From Candidatus Endomicrobium embiratermitis (GTDB taxonomy: Bacteria; Elusimicrobiota; Endomicrobiia; Endomicrobiales; Endomicrobiaceae): 64,000 nucleotides of DNA. The translations under genes and the position numbers were made by a program. Below the pieces are notes generated by a model. The model was given only the letters and a program-made list of their open reading frames with translations, did no database searches and was not told the DNA's origin. This document shows positions 20,101-29,044 of this stretch, piece after piece (within the stretch, counting starts at the first letter, position 1; each line of letters begins with the position of its first letter). The stretch is taken from positions 1 to 64,000 of the forward strand of contig WQYI01000004.1 in NCBI GenBank assembly GCA_009781315.1, in the 5' to 3' direction.

Positions 20101-22498
20101 TTTGACGCAAAGCGTTTTTAACATAGGTGCTTACGATTTCGTAGGTAATTCTTCGTCAGGGACGAATGTTTCCGGCGGCGGAGCCATATATTCTGACGGA
20201 AGCACTTTTGTTTTCGGAGCGTCGGTTCAGGCAGATACGGTAAATAATTTTACGGGAAATAGCGCAAACGGCGTTGGCGGAGCAATATTTCAAAATAGAA
20301 GCGATTCCACTTTTTATAATCAAGGGATTTTTTACGATAATTCCGCGGGCCTTTCCGGCGGAGCGGTTTACGCGTCAAGCGGTACGATGACTTTTGCTTC
20401 TTCGGTTTTATTTGAATCAAATAATGCTTCCGGAGATTTTATAACTTCCGGCGGCGGAGCAATTTACACTTTCGCGCAAACTTTAAAACTTTTAGGCGGT
20501 TCGGAATTTAAAAATAATAAGGCGCAAGGCGTAACAAACGGTTCGGGCGGAGCGGTTTACGCTTCAGGAAGTTATCTTGTTTTTGACGGCGGTGTTTTAT
20601 TTTCTCAAAACTTATCGGAAACTGAAGGCGGGGCTGTTTATTTAACGGGAAAAGGAAAAATTGAATTTACCGACGCCCAATTCTTATCAAATTCCGCGGG
20701 AACAAACGGCGGGGCTATTTATTTGAAAGGCTCAAGCGCGTCGGAAATCGCGGAAATTTATTTTAATAAAACTACGTTATTTAACGCAAACACGGCAAAC
20801 GGATCGGCAAATGCTATACATTTTGCCGGAAACGCCTATGTAGAATTTAACTTACAAAACCAAACGGCAAATATAAACGATTCAATTACTGCGTCCGCCG
20901 CAAATAATACTTTAACTGCGTGTGGCGGCGGAACTTTTAATATGAACGACAATATCTTAGGCTATCAGTCGCTAAATTTGAATTTAGATGCGGTAACGTT
21001 TAATTTTGCCGCAGGCGCGATGTCTTTAAACGATATGTCATTAAGCAATTCCGTTTTAAACATGCAGGATGCTCTTGCTATAGCGCAGACTGTTTCAATA
21101 AGCGGGGATTTGACTCTTGATTCCCAAAGCGAATTGAGGCTTGACGTGTTTGCGGGCGGAGATTGCGACGTTATTAATGTCGGCGGTACGGCGAGTTTAG
21201 ACGGGGCTATAAACGTAAAACCCGGCGTTGGGACTTATGATAACGAATGGTTTACGCTCATAAACGCGTACGGAGGTTTTAACGGTACGGATTTTTCTTC
21301 AGCGGTTTTTCAAGATACGTTCGTGCATCGGACAGACCCGTGCGATTTGAAATACAATTTTGAATTTGACGCAAGCCAAAACCGGTATATGCTGGTTGTA
21401 AACGGCATAAGGCAAAGTTATTTTTCACAGGTTGACGGAATGGGTAGAAATCAGAAAAACGTAGCGGCAATGTATGATAATTTGTCCGCTAACGCTTCGC
21501 GTCCTTTGGCGAATGTTATAAATTCCATTAACGATATGCCGGACATTTCACAACTGGACGCGCTTCTTGAAACAGCCCCTTATTTTATAGCCAATGCTTT
21601 AAACTATAGCTTACATAACAGAAGCAAACGCGATCTATTCAGCCATATAGAAAAGAGCGATAAAACTAATAATGTATGGGCTTACGCGGACGGCGGCGGG
21701 TCCCTTGTTTTCCAGTCCGACATAAATTCTCCGGGAGATTTTGAAACCGCGGATTACGGCGCGGTTTTCGGCGCGGACAGAAAATTGTCTCCGAATTTTA
21801 TGCTCGGCTTTTACGGAAAATACAATATAGCCAATATCTCGCAGGGAAAAAGCGAAGGAAATATTACAAGTTACGGGCTCGGAACGTACGCTTTGGCAAA
21901 TAAAAACGCGTGGCAGTTTAAAGCCGCGCTAGGTTACGAAGGGCAATCATACGATATTACAAGAAGCATCGTGATGAGCGATACAAGTGTTCGTTCGGCA
22001 AAAACAGAATTTAACAGCTATCTATTGGAAGCCGACATAGAAGCTTCTTACGATATGCCGGTTTCTAAAGTTTTTTCGTTAAGCCCTTTCGCGGGAATTA
22101 ACGGTTCATGGGCGCATTACGGGGATTTTGACGAAACAGGCGCGGACGTTTTGAGTTTGGAAATAGAAGGCTCAAATTCTTTTGTTACCAACGCAAGGTT
22201 AGGCATAAGCGCGAATATGAAGGTATCATCAAAATTAAATTTACGTCTTTCAGCGGAATACGACAGGCTTTTCAGCGGATATCAGCCTGAGCTTAACGTA
22301 AAATTAAACGGAGAAACGGAAGTTTTTGAAACTGTGGGAAGCGAAACCGGCCAGGATGTTATGGGGCTTAATTTGTACGCCTCTTACAATATAAACGAAA
22401 ATTTAAAAGCCTATGCTTCGGGCGCAATGAAAACTGCGGAAAACCTTTCTTCTTTCGGCGGAACCCTCGGAGTTAAATATTCCTTCAAAGGCAGATAA
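17105..22498 (+). CDS. Pmp-like autotransporter outer-membrane protein
   Basis: 1,797 residues. An N-terminal signal peptide (charged start, hydrophobic core, end near AAMGQ) is followed by a long passenger with about 30 GGA(I/V)Y-type motifs alternating with F-x-N-N motifs, the signature of chlamydial polymorphic membrane proteins and related beta-helix adhesins. The last 280 or so residues, from about NVWAYADGGG, alternate polar and hydrophobic strands and end in GVKYSFKGR, as expected for an autotransporter barrel. The start follows an AGGGGA ribosome site. Three near-identical passenger segments lie at 18353-19010, and 11 threonine codons in a row at 18236-18268. Surface display is well supported; the ligand is unknown. 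Confidence 0.88.
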   Translation: MEFKKVAFTLAVLLFCTVAAMGQNVNVYDCYEFNNSFVGGAAVINISSNIAFDFGGIITSMVMGAGNKTINGNNGYILDGNGYDFGMYIGSSGGGVLGTNRSLDINNISIKNMGSSGGAVRLGLSGSGRSSINLSLYNVDFDNNNRAINTYNSNANGSIVINSSGTSTFSNNSSYGDGGAIYAVGANIPGSIIPGFPGGGVNTSVNFTNSDVTFINNTAANGGAIFTSTANLTFSNSNVEFLSNAAKSYGGAIYITGSSATLNFTNSNVNFVNNTAVSGGALYAGEIKRIISIEPGSSWYTSNEEIHERKITIEIMPAAQLSFSGSAVTAVGNTAASGNGGFLYLNGQSVIFDRDVMLISNTAREGGAIYAAGSSTRTTTTTTTTTTTYNGLWYVTEIITTIEIIPSVNLSFLGPSTTISYNKSTDGNGVIHLGGASTINFSNTYLTAIGNEANKGGFLYLDNKYVEFGGSVELISNTARQGGAIYLYNSWLSFLGSSTTISYNKSTDGNGVIHLGGNSTINFSNTYLTAIGNEANKGGFLYLNNQSISFNRNVELISNTARQGGAIYIDSENESFEEHSIGFLCSSTTISYNKSTDGNGVIHLGGYSTVNFSNTYLTAIGNEANNGGFLYLVDKENTFTKGVNLSYNSARGSGGGMYVKNTRLSFYESAEFKNNIAGDGGGVFFTESSKVLFDKDVLFSGNKTNGMMNLSYGGAIYSYKSTYTFNGSQYFENNATAYAKGGAIYADASIFTFGTNASVTSFTNNTITGNSSFGGAAIYALNSTLNFNSYISSFTGNKTIGETSVSGGAIYVSGSYMNFQGETYFDGNVATSMGGAIAFVGGNLVFGKDVSFQKNQAVDGGAIYIGGSVSNTLSFNGNVLLGGTNGYGNKASEFSLRGGGAIFIGTNGGTHTLNFASDKNVKFENNSAGNGGAISMYSNAVNTLHFNNGVGFYSNTASLNGGAVNSYVYGAGNLGTYNFLKTGVFENNSAGDSGGAIYALTQSVFNIGAYDFVGNSSSGTNVSGGGAIYSDGSTFVFGASVQADTVNNFTGNSANGVGGAIFQNRSDSTFYNQGIFYDNSAGLSGGAVYASSGTMTFASSVLFESNNASGDFITSGGGAIYTFAQTLKLLGGSEFKNNKAQGVTNGSGGAVYASGSYLVFDGGVLFSQNLSETEGGAVYLTGKGKIEFTDAQFLSNSAGTNGGAIYLKGSSASEIAEIYFNKTTLFNANTANGSANAIHFAGNAYVEFNLQNQTANINDSITASAANNTLTACGGGTFNMNDNILGYQSLNLNLDAVTFNFAAGAMSLNDMSLSNSVLNMQDALAIAQTVSISGDLTLDSQSELRLDVFAGGDCDVINVGGTASLDGAINVKPGVGTYDNEWFTLINAYGGFNGTDFSSAVFQDTFVHRTDPCDLKYNFEFDASQNRYMLVVNGIRQSYFSQVDGMGRNQKNVAAMYDNLSANASRPLANVINSINDMPDISQLDALLETAPYFIANALNYSLHNRSKRDLFSHIEKSDKTNNVWAYADGGGSLVFQSDINSPGDFETADYGAVFGADRKLSPNFMLGFYGKYNIANISQGKSEGNITSYGLGTYALANKNAWQFKAALGYEGQSYDITRSIVMSDTSVRSAKTEFNSYLLEADIEASYDMPVSKVFSLSPFAGINGSWAHYGDFDETGADVLSLEIEGSNSFVTNARLGISANMKVSSKLNLRLSAEYDRLFSGYQPELNVKLNGETEVFETVGSETGQDVMGLNLYASYNINENLKAYASGAMKTAENLSSFGGTLGVKYSFKGR
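18236..18268 (+). repeat. ACA/ACG microsatellite (11 threonine codons)
   Basis: Eleven consecutive ACA or ACG codons in the passenger region. The unit is three bases, so length changes would keep the frame; it could vary linker length but not switch expression. Confidence 0.85.
18353..19010 (+). repeat. Three tandem passenger repeats in the autotransporter
   Basis: Copies start at 18353, 18599 and 18866 with the segment TTISYNKSTDGNGVIHLGG, followed by TYLTAIGNEAN and GGFLYL. The DNA is nearly identical among copies; periods are 246 and 267 nt. This points to recent in-frame duplication of one beta-helix rung group. Confidence 0.85.
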
Positions 22499-22532
22499 AC
22501 GGCAGTGAGTAGAGAAACTGCGAAAACATTGC

Positions 22533-22623
22533 TGTCATTCCGGGCTTGACCCGGAATCTATGTTAAACTTGGATACCCGCTGGAGTTTACACTCGAATGT
22601 CTTAATCGGGTGCGGGTATGACA
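22533..22623. repeat. Palindromic element R6
   Basis: The left half is TGTCATTCCGGGCTTGACCC then GGAATC (arms CCGGG/CCCGG). The right half, GGATACCCGC to GCGGGTATGACA, matches the R3 variant. It lies between the autotransporter and the GH94 gene. Confidence 0.8.
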
Positions 22624-22659
22624 AGCTATCGTCAATGACAAACTTTCTTATACATTCTA

Positions 22660-22688
22660 TTGATAAATCAAGGCAAAAATTATACAAT
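22660..22688 (+). promoter_or_regulatory. Candidate sigma70-type promoter for the GH94 gene
   Basis: TTGATA at 22660-22665, a 17-nt spacer, then TACAAT at 22683-22688. Transcription would start about 33 nt before the GH94 ATG. Assigned by pattern only. Confidence 0.5.
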
Positions 22689-22727
22689 TCTATTTCGTTA
22701 AATTCATAAAAATACCTGGAGAAGCAA

Positions 22728-25391
22728 ATGTCAAAACTTTGGTTTTACAATGAAGCCGGCGAATGCGTTGTGGATAATGCCAGAGCATTGCCGCAGCCTT
22801 TGGTTCATATGCTTGCAAACAGCCCGAAATATTTTTCAATATGCGATAATTTTTTAAGAGGGTTTTCAGGTTTTGATTACACAAGAATGTTCGGCGAGTT
22901 TGACACTTTGTTTTTCCAGAAAGGAAACGCAAGATTTTTGTGGGTGCGCCCGAACGGAGAAAAACCCTGGCTTGTAAATAATTACGATTTAACAAATACA
23001 GAAACTTTTGAACCTAAATACGAAATGGGTTTGGGTTATGTGAAATTCAGCGGAAAAAATAAGAAATACGGTCTGGCGGTAAACGCGACGGTGTTTGTCC
23101 CAAACGACGAAACCGTTGAAATATGGACTGTTGAAATTCAGAATAATTCCTCAAAACCCGTAACTCTTGATTTTATACCGGCCGTACCGATTTTCGGCGG
23201 GAGCAGGGAATATGTCGAATACCACAGAGACGTTGTCCGGCTTTACAATAAAAGCAAAATTACCGACCATATAGAAATACTTCCTGGCCTTGAATGGGTT
23301 GAAGGCTCTACGGATTCAAGCGATATCTGTTATTTTATGGGCGCGCAAACCCAAAAAGGCAGAAAAGGAAACAGATTTTATTCGGACAGAGAATCTTTTT
23401 TAGGCGCGAATAATATATGGCTTAAACCGCAGGCAATTTTAAATAACGAGGCTCCTAAAGCGCAGTGTTTCGGCAAAGAAGCGGTTGGCGCCATAGAATT
23501 TAAAAATATAACCATACCCGCGGGAAAATCAGAAAAATTTGCAGTCGTAACGGGTATAGCTTTTGGCGGAAGCAAAGACGCCCAAAAACTTTTAAAGAAA
23601 TTCGATTACGCGGGAGCGCAGAAAGCGTTTCAAAAACTTAACGATTTTTGGAAAGAAAGAACTTCCAGAGTAATTATTACCACGGGAAATAAAGATTTCA
23701 ATAATTTGTGGAACAACTGGTGGTGTTACCAGCTTTCAATGAGATACTGGTTCGGAAATACCGGGCATCCTCAGACGGATTACGGCACGGACTTTGCCGG
23801 CTGGAGAGATTTTTGGCAGGACATGATGGCTGCCACGGTTATAGACCCCAAAGGGCTTGAAGAAAGAACCATGCATACTCTTTCGGGAATACGCATAGAC
23901 GGCACGAACGCCACGCGGTTTTTCGCAAGGACAAAAGAATTCGGCAGCGATGAAGTAAACGGTTTATGGTGCGATCATCCGTACTGGACGTTTCAGACTG
24001 TCAAGATACTTATAAATTTTTTAGGCGACTATAAATTTTTATTCAGGGACGGCATACCGTATTTTAAAGACCTTTACATAAGCAGAGGCGAGGCCAAAGA
24101 CGAAAACTGGAAAAAGGGGATTATCGGAAGTCATGAAACGGTTAAAAACGCCGCTTATAAAGGCACTGTGGCAGAGCATCTTTTAGTTCAGCTTCTGACG
24201 ATGTTTTATGATGTAGGAAGCAGCAATCTTTTAAGGCAAAAAAGAGCGGACTGGAACGACGCCGTTGATCAGGTGAAAGGGGAAAACGTCACTTTTACTT
24301 TCGGGCTTGCTTTAGACTGCAACGAACTTGCCGATATCTTGGAAAAATGCGCAAAACGCGAAAATATTTTGGAAATAGAAATTTTCGAAGAGCTTTCGCT
24401 TCTTATAAACAAAAACGCTAAAGGCGATACTCCGGCAAAAGAACGCCAAAAAATTCTCGATAAATATTTGAATAAAGTTAATAAAAAAATTAGCGGTAAA
24501 AAAGTCAAAGTTAAAGTTGACGATATTGTAAAAGATTTAAGAAATAAAGCGAAATTGTCCATATCAAACGCGCATAAAAAAGCGTGGAACGGAAGTTACT
24601 ACAGCGGATATATTTTTGACAGCGGAAAGCCTGTAGATACGATTTTCAAAAAGAACGCTTTATCGAAAAAGAATCCTTCTTCCGGCGATTTTGAAATGAT
24701 GCTTATGCCCCAGACATGGAGTCTGGTGTCAGGGGCCGCAGACAAAGCCGGTACTGCGGATAAAGTTATAGATTCCGTTTTAAAACATCTTTACGATAAA
24801 AAAGTCGGAGCTTTAAAACTAAATTATCCTCCGTATTTAAAATTCGATAAAAAAATAGGCAGAATAACGGGTTTCGCGTCCGGAACAAAAGAAAACAACG
24901 CTTTGTTTTGCCATGCCAATTTATTCTTTGTATGGGCGATGCTGCGCAGAGATAAAGCGGACGAAGCGTATAAAATATTTTCAGGAGTAAACCCTTTGTC
25001 GCACGAGCAATACGAATTTAAAGCCGGTCCGTGGATACCGGAATATTATGTTTCGTCCGATAATCCCAATATTGCGGGCAGAGGCGAATATCCGATACTT
25101 ACGGGATCCGCCGCGTGGACAAGATATTTATTTCAGAACTTCTTTTTCGGCGTGCGCGGCGAACTTGACGGCTTAATAATAGACCCGAAGCTTCCCGCAA
25201 ATAAAGATTTTCAGGAAACTTCGTTAAACATAAAATTCAGAGGCGCGCAATATAATATAAAATTTATTAACAAATCTTTAAAGAAAAACGCGAAAGTCGC
25301 CGCAATTATCGTTAACGGCAAAAAAATAGAAGGAAACCTTGTTCCGTCTTTCGGCAAGGGAATCCATAAAGTGGAAGTTTGCTTAAACTGA
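22728..25391 (+). CDS. GH94 family glycoside phosphorylase (cellobiose phosphorylase-like)
   Basis: 887 residues, typical for the family. Enzymes of this family split beta-glucosides or short oligosaccharides with phosphate, releasing alpha-glucose 1-phosphate and saving ATP. The sequence shows GWRDFWQDMMAA (the family's G-[FW]-R-D-x3-QD motif), the catalytic-acid segment RADWNDAVDQ, SGDFEMMLMPQTWSLVSG, and a C-terminal domain with GLIIDPKLP. There is no signal peptide, so it acts in the cytoplasm. A Lys-rich stretch around residues 545-625 may be an insertion relative to shorter members. A GGAG ribosome site precedes the ATG. Exact substrate (cellobiose, cellodextrin, laminaribiose or other) cannot be read from the sequence. 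It is followed by element R7 and stands alone. Confidence 0.85.
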   Translation: MSKLWFYNEAGECVVDNARALPQPLVHMLANSPKYFSICDNFLRGFSGFDYTRMFGEFDTLFFQKGNARFLWVRPNGEKPWLVNNYDLTNTETFEPKYEMGLGYVKFSGKNKKYGLAVNATVFVPNDETVEIWTVEIQNNSSKPVTLDFIPAVPIFGGSREYVEYHRDVVRLYNKSKITDHIEILPGLEWVEGSTDSSDICYFMGAQTQKGRKGNRFYSDRESFLGANNIWLKPQAILNNEAPKAQCFGKEAVGAIEFKNITIPAGKSEKFAVVTGIAFGGSKDAQKLLKKFDYAGAQKAFQKLNDFWKERTSRVIITTGNKDFNNLWNNWWCYQLSMRYWFGNTGHPQTDYGTDFAGWRDFWQDMMAATVIDPKGLEERTMHTLSGIRIDGTNATRFFARTKEFGSDEVNGLWCDHPYWTFQTVKILINFLGDYKFLFRDGIPYFKDLYISRGEAKDENWKKGIIGSHETVKNAAYKGTVAEHLLVQLLTMFYDVGSSNLLRQKRADWNDAVDQVKGENVTFTFGLALDCNELADILEKCAKRENILEIEIFEELSLLINKNAKGDTPAKERQKILDKYLNKVNKKISGKKVKVKVDDIVKDLRNKAKLSISNAHKKAWNGSYYSGYIFDSGKPVDTIFKKNALSKKNPSSGDFEMMLMPQTWSLVSGAADKAGTADKVIDSVLKHLYDKKVGALKLNYPPYLKFDKKIGRITGFASGTKENNALFCHANLFFVWAMLRRDKADEAYKIFSGVNPLSHEQYEFKAGPWIPEYYVSSDNPNIAGRGEYPILTGSAAWTRYLFQNFFFGVRGELDGLIIDPKLPANKDFQETSLNIKFRGAQYNIKFINKSLKKNAKVAAIIVNGKKIEGNLVPSFGKGIHKVEVCLN

Positions 25392-25418
25392 CAAAAGCAG
25401 ATTTTAAATCCTTTCTTT

Positions 25419-25566
25419 TGTCATCCCCGAAGGTTGTAGTCGGGGATCCAAGTAAGGCGTATGGAAGAACATATTATTTTTAGTAACAATGGATTCCCCC
25501 GTATTAAGACTTTACGGGGCAGGCTCGTTAGAGGAATAACATCTTATTAACTAGCCCGGAATGACA
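25419..25566. repeat. Palindromic element R7
   Basis: Starts TGTCATCCCCGAAGG (arms CCCCGA/TCGGGG) and ends CCCGGAATGACA. Its interior AGTAACAATGGATTCC also occurs in R11, showing that middles as well as ends are shared within the family. Confidence 0.75.
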
Positions 25567-25611
25567 AAAAGAAGTTGAGTATAGAATGGAAAATCCAATC
25601 AGGAGAAAATT

Positions 25612-26391
25612 ATGAAAATAACGGTATGCGGAGCAGCAGGCAGGATGGGGCAGGCTATAGCCTCAGTCGTAAGATCCGATGAAAATGTCCAAATAGCCGG
25701 CGCGCTGGAATATGAAACATGTCCGGCGATAGGAACCGGAAATCCGGTTATAGAGTCTTCATGCGAACTTGAAAAATATTTGCCTCTTTCCGACGTTTTG
25801 ATAGATTTTACAAATCCCGACGGCGCTTTAAAAAATCTGGAATTCGCGAAACAGCACAATAAACCCGTTGTAATAGGCACGACGGGCTTTATTGCCGAAC
25901 AAAAGGAAAAAATATCGGAAATCGCGAAATCTATTCCCGTTGTTATGTCGCCGAACATGTCCATAGGCGTCAATATTTTATTCAGACTTATTGAAGGAGT
26001 CGCAAAACTTGTCCCGGAATATGACATAGAAATAGTCGAACTTCACCACAATAAAAAGAAAGATTCTCCTTCGGGGACAGCCGCGAAACTTTCCGAAATT
26101 GCCGCTGCCGCAATAGGCCAAAATATAAACGAAGTCGGAGTTTACGGAAGAAAAACCGTTTTAGGCGAAAGGAGAAAAGACGAGATAGGCGTTTTGTCCG
26201 TGAGAGCCGGAGATATTGTCGGCGACCATACCGTTTATTTTGCAGGTCCCGGAGAAAGGATAGAGCTTACCCACAGAGCACATTCCAGAGATACTTTTGC
26301 GGCAGGCGCAATAAGAGCGGCAAAATGGCTTGTAGGAAAAGAACCGGGGTTGTACGATATGCAGGACGTTTTAGGAATAAAGAAAATTTAA
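25612..26391 (+). CDS. dapB: 4-hydroxy-tetrahydrodipicolinate reductase
   Basis: 259 residues, full length for DapB. It reduces hydroxy-tetrahydrodipicolinate to tetrahydrodipicolinate with NAD(P)H in the lysine/meso-diaminopimelate pathway. The nucleotide-binding motif GAAGRMGQ is at residues 7-14. GTTGF and SPNMSIGVN are in the middle, and the active-site segment ELHHNKKKDSPSGTA is at about residues 143-157. The start follows AGGAGAA. The next gene, 21 nt downstream, encodes the enzyme that uses its product, so the two form an operon. Confidence 0.97.
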   Translation: MKITVCGAAGRMGQAIASVVRSDENVQIAGALEYETCPAIGTGNPVIESSCELEKYLPLSDVLIDFTNPDGALKNLEFAKQHNKPVVIGTTGFIAEQKEKISEIAKSIPVVMSPNMSIGVNILFRLIEGVAKLVPEYDIEIVELHHNKKKDSPSGTAAKLSEIAAAAIGQNINEVGVYGRKTVLGERRKDEIGVLSVRAGDIVGDHTVYFAGPGERIELTHRAHSRDTFAAGAIRAAKWLVGKEPGLYDMQDVLGIKKI

Positions 26392-26412
26392 CGACTATAT
26401 TAGGGGAAATCA

Positions 26413-27576
26413 ATGGAAATCCGTTACAATGAAAAACTTAAAAAACTGCCGCCTTATCTTTTTATAGAAATAGACAGAAAGAAAAAAGCCGCAATTGAAA
26501 AAGGCGCGGACATAATTTCTTTGGGCGTCGGCGATCCGGATTTGCCTACTCCCGAACATATAGTGAACTCCATGCAGGTAGCTGTCGCAAAGCCGGCCAA
26601 CCATCAGTATCCTTTCGGCGCGGGTCTTATTTCGTACAGAAAAGCCGTTGCCGGCTGGTATAAAGAAAGATTTAACGTTGAACTGAATCCCGACAATGAA
26701 GTCTGCGCTTTGATAGGCTCTAAAGAAGGTATAGGACATATGCACCTCGGTTTTGTAAATCCGGGCGACGCGGTTTTAATTCCGGAGCCGGGATATCCGG
26801 TCTATAATACGGGGACGATTTTTACCGATGGCACTCCTTATTTTATGCCGCTTCTTGAAAAAAATAATTACCTGCCGGATTTAGACGCGATACCCGCAGA
26901 TATACTTAAAAAAGCAAAACTGATTTTCGTGAATTATCCCAACAATCCTACGGCGGCGGTGGCTCCGAAAGAATTTTACGTAAAACTTATAGAGTTTGCG
27001 AAGAAGAACAATATTATAGTCGCCGCCGATGCGGCCTATTCCGAAATTTATTACGGCGAAAAACCTATAAGCTTTTTGGAAGTCGAAGGGGCAAAAGAAG
27101 TCGGCGTGGAATTTCATTCCCTTTCAAAAACTTACAATATGACGGGCTGGCGCATAGGCTGGGTCTGCGGTAATAAAGATGTTGTCGCAGGAATCGCCAA
27201 AGTTAAAGATAATTACGATTCGGGCGCTTTTCAGGCCGTGCAGGAAGCGGCGATTACCGCTCTTACTTCGTCTCAAAAATGCGTTGAAGAGGCAAGAAAA
27301 ATATACAAAGAGCGCAGAGACGTTTTAGTCGAGGGACTGCAAAAACTCGGCTGGGACGTAAAACTTCCCCAGGCAAGTTTTTACGTATGGGCAAAAGTCC
27401 CAAAAGGCTATACTTCTTCCGAGGTAGTCGGAAAGCTCTTGGATGAAGCCGCGATAGTATGTACTCCGGGAAACGGCATGGGAAAAAGCGGCGAAGGCTA
27501 TGTGAGATTTGCCCTGACGGTAGGCGTTCCTAGAATAAAAGAAGCATTGGAACGAATAAGCAAAATTAAGTTTTAA
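26413..27576 (+). CDS. dapL: LL-diaminopimelate aminotransferase
   Basis: 387 residues, class I/II PLP aminotransferase fold. The N-terminus (IISLGVGDPDLPTP) and the PLP-lysine segment SLSKTYNMTGWRIGW match DapL, which converts tetrahydrodipicolinate directly to LL-diaminopimelate and bypasses the acylated intermediates. Its position directly after dapB supports this specific assignment over a general aspartate-type aminotransferase. A GGGG-type ribosome site lies 8 nt before the ATG. The DapL route is a lineage marker found in Elusimicrobia, Chlamydiae, spirochaetes, plants and others. Confidence 0.9.
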   Translation: MEIRYNEKLKKLPPYLFIEIDRKKKAAIEKGADIISLGVGDPDLPTPEHIVNSMQVAVAKPANHQYPFGAGLISYRKAVAGWYKERFNVELNPDNEVCALIGSKEGIGHMHLGFVNPGDAVLIPEPGYPVYNTGTIFTDGTPYFMPLLEKNNYLPDLDAIPADILKKAKLIFVNYPNNPTAAVAPKEFYVKLIEFAKKNNIIVAADAAYSEIYYGEKPISFLEVEGAKEVGVEFHSLSKTYNMTGWRIGWVCGNKDVVAGIAKVKDNYDSGAFQAVQEAAITALTSSQKCVEEARKIYKERRDVLVEGLQKLGWDVKLPQASFYVWAKVPKGYTSSEVVGKLLDEAAIVCTPGNGMGKSGEGYVRFALTVGVPRIKEALERISKIKF

Positions 27577-27585
27577 GGCTCTGTC

Positions 27586-27661
27586 TGTCATTCTGAGGCG
27601 TTTTATGCCGAAGAATCCACAGCCTTTAACTACTGGATACTTCGTTGCACTCAGTATGACA
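27586..27661. repeat. Palindromic element R8, directly before folK
   Basis: Starts TGTCATTCTGAGGCG and ends CACTCAGTATGACA. It stops 6 nt before the folK ATG, so any ribosome site of folK lies in or at the edge of the element. Confidence 0.8.
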
Positions 27662-27667
27662 GGCTTT

Positions 27668-28207
27668 ATGAAAAACAAAATATTTTTAAGTTTAGGGTCT
27701 AATATAGGAAACAGAAAAGAAAATATAATTTCCGCTCTGTCTTTTTTGGAGAGTTCGGGTTTTGTCAAAATAAATAAAATTTCGTCTTTTTATGAAACAT
27801 CGCCCGTAGGTCCGAAACAAATGAATTTTTACAATATAGTCGTAGAAGCTCTCACAATTTTACCCCCCGGAGATTTACTGCGCCTTGTTAAAAGAACGGA
27901 AGAAATTTTAGGCCGCAAATTCTCACACCGCTGGACCGCAAGACTTATAGATATCGATATACTATTCTATAATAACAAAATTCAAACAACGGCAAACGTG
28001 GATTCCCGCTTTCGCGGGAATGACAGAAGGGGAGGGGCGTTAACAATTCCCCACAAAGAAATCTCTAACCGCCTTTTTGTCTTAATTCCTATGGCGGAAA
28101 TCGCGACTGATTTTGTTCATCCTGTTTTAAATAAAAAAATCGGGCGTATACTTGAGAAGAAATTATTGACACTTGGCAATCAAAAGGTTAGAATTATAAG
28201 CAAATAG
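27668..28207 (+). CDS. folK: HPPK, 6-hydroxymethyl-dihydropterin pyrophosphokinase, with an in-frame repeat insertion
   Basis: 179 residues from the ATG at 27668; an open extension upstream to 27605 is only element R8. The enzyme transfers pyrophosphate from ATP to hydroxymethyl-dihydropterin in folate synthesis. Family motifs are FLSLGSNIGNR, YETSPVG, FYNIVVEA, RLIDIDILFY and LTIPHKEISNRLFVLIPM. Between DILFYNN and LTIPH lies the segment VDSRFRGNDRRGGA, coded by half-element R9. This gap has 22 residues against 8 in the E. coli enzyme as I recall it. The insertion falls in a loop before the conserved IPH segment and keeps the frame, so activity is plausible but not shown. Confidence 0.88.
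   Translation: MKNKIFLSLGSNIGNRKENIISALSFLESSGFVKINKISSFYETSPVGPKQMNFYNIVVEALTILPPGDLLRLVKRTEEILGRKFSHRWTARLIDIDILFYNNKIQTTANVDSRFRGNDRRGGALTIPHKEISNRLFVLIPMAEIATDFVHPVLNKKIGRILEKKLLTLGNQKVRIISK
27998..28025 (-). repeat. Half-element R9 inside folK
   Basis: On the minus strand it reads TGTCATTCCCGCGAAAGCGG then GAATCCAC: the same half-unit as intergenic copies (TGTCATTC-hairpin-GAATCCA). The arms are CCCGC/GCGGG. It starts on a codon boundary and encodes VDSRFRGND. Confidence 0.9.
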
Positions 28208-28230
28208 CTTATTATAAAACGGATTAAAAA

Positions 28231-29031
28231 ATGAATAAAAAAACTGTTTCGACAATGATCAAAATGAAAAGCGATAAGCGTAAAATTTCCGCGCTTACCT
28301 GTTACGATTACACGATGTCAAAACTCCTGTCGTCCCAAGACATAGATATTTTGCTTGTCGGAGATTCTTTAGGCGTCGTGAAACTCGGATATGAAAACAC
28401 ATTGCCTGTTACCGTAGACGATATAATATACCACGCGAAAACGGTTAAGAGAGGAAATAACAACGCTTTAATCGTTGCCGATATGCCTTTTATGTCTTAT
28501 GAAATAAGCGCGCGGGACGCGGTTTATAATGCGGCTCGGATGATAAAAGAAGGCGGAGCCGAAGCCGTAAAAATTGAAGGCGGAATTGAAATTATAGATA
28601 AAGTAAAAGCTATTTTAGACGCCAAAATTCCCGTGATGGGACATTTGGGGCTTACTCCTCAGGCTATAAATAAAATAGGCGGTTATAAAGTTCAGGCAAG
28701 GGAAGAATTCGCGCGCGAAAAACTGATCGCGGACGCTAAGGCTTTGGAAGAAGCCGGAGTTTTTTCAATAGTTTTAGAGGCCATACCAGAAGGTCTGGGA
28801 AAACTGGTTTCCGAAGCTTTGACAATTCCGACGATAGGCATAGGCGCCGGAAAATTCTGCGACGGACAGATTTTGGTGATTGACGATATGCTCGGAATGT
28901 TCACTGATTTTACGCCTAAGTTCGTAAAAAAATACGCGAATCTTGCCGAAACAATAAAAAACGCGGTAAAAAATTATGTCGATGAAGTAAGAGACGGCAA
29001 ATTTCCGGCGGAAGAAAACACTTACAAATGA
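28231..29031 (+). CDS. panB: 3-methyl-2-oxobutanoate hydroxymethyltransferase (ketopantoate hydroxymethyltransferase)
   Basis: 266 residues, normal for PanB. It adds a hydroxymethyl group from methylene-tetrahydrofolate to 2-oxoisovalerate to give ketopantoate for CoA synthesis. Seen are [13 protein letters not shown], the metal-binding segment [22 protein letters not shown] and the catalytic-Glu segment VLEAIPEGL. There is no clear ribosome site before the ATG, so translation may depend on folK, which ends 23 nt upstream. It is followed by element R10 and panC. Confidence 0.95.
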   Translation: MNKKTVSTMIKMKSDKRKISALTCYDYTMSKLLSSQDIDILLVGDSLGVVKLGYENTLPVTVDDIIYHAKTVKRGNNNALIVADMPFMSYEISARDAVYNAARMIKEGGAEAVKIEGGIEIIDKVKAILDAKIPVMGHLGLTPQAINKIGGYKVQAREEFAREKLIADAKALEEAGVFSIVLEAIPEGLGKLVSEALTIPTIGIGAGKFCDGQILVIDDMLGMFTDFTPKFVKKYANLAETIKNAVKNYVDEVRDGKFPAEENTYK

Positions 29032-29044
29032 TTATCCGCTTTGC

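Noticed and set aside
27605-27667. A 21-residue N-terminal extension of FolK
   Set aside because: It is coded by element R8; the family N-terminus (FLSLGSN) fits a start at 27668.
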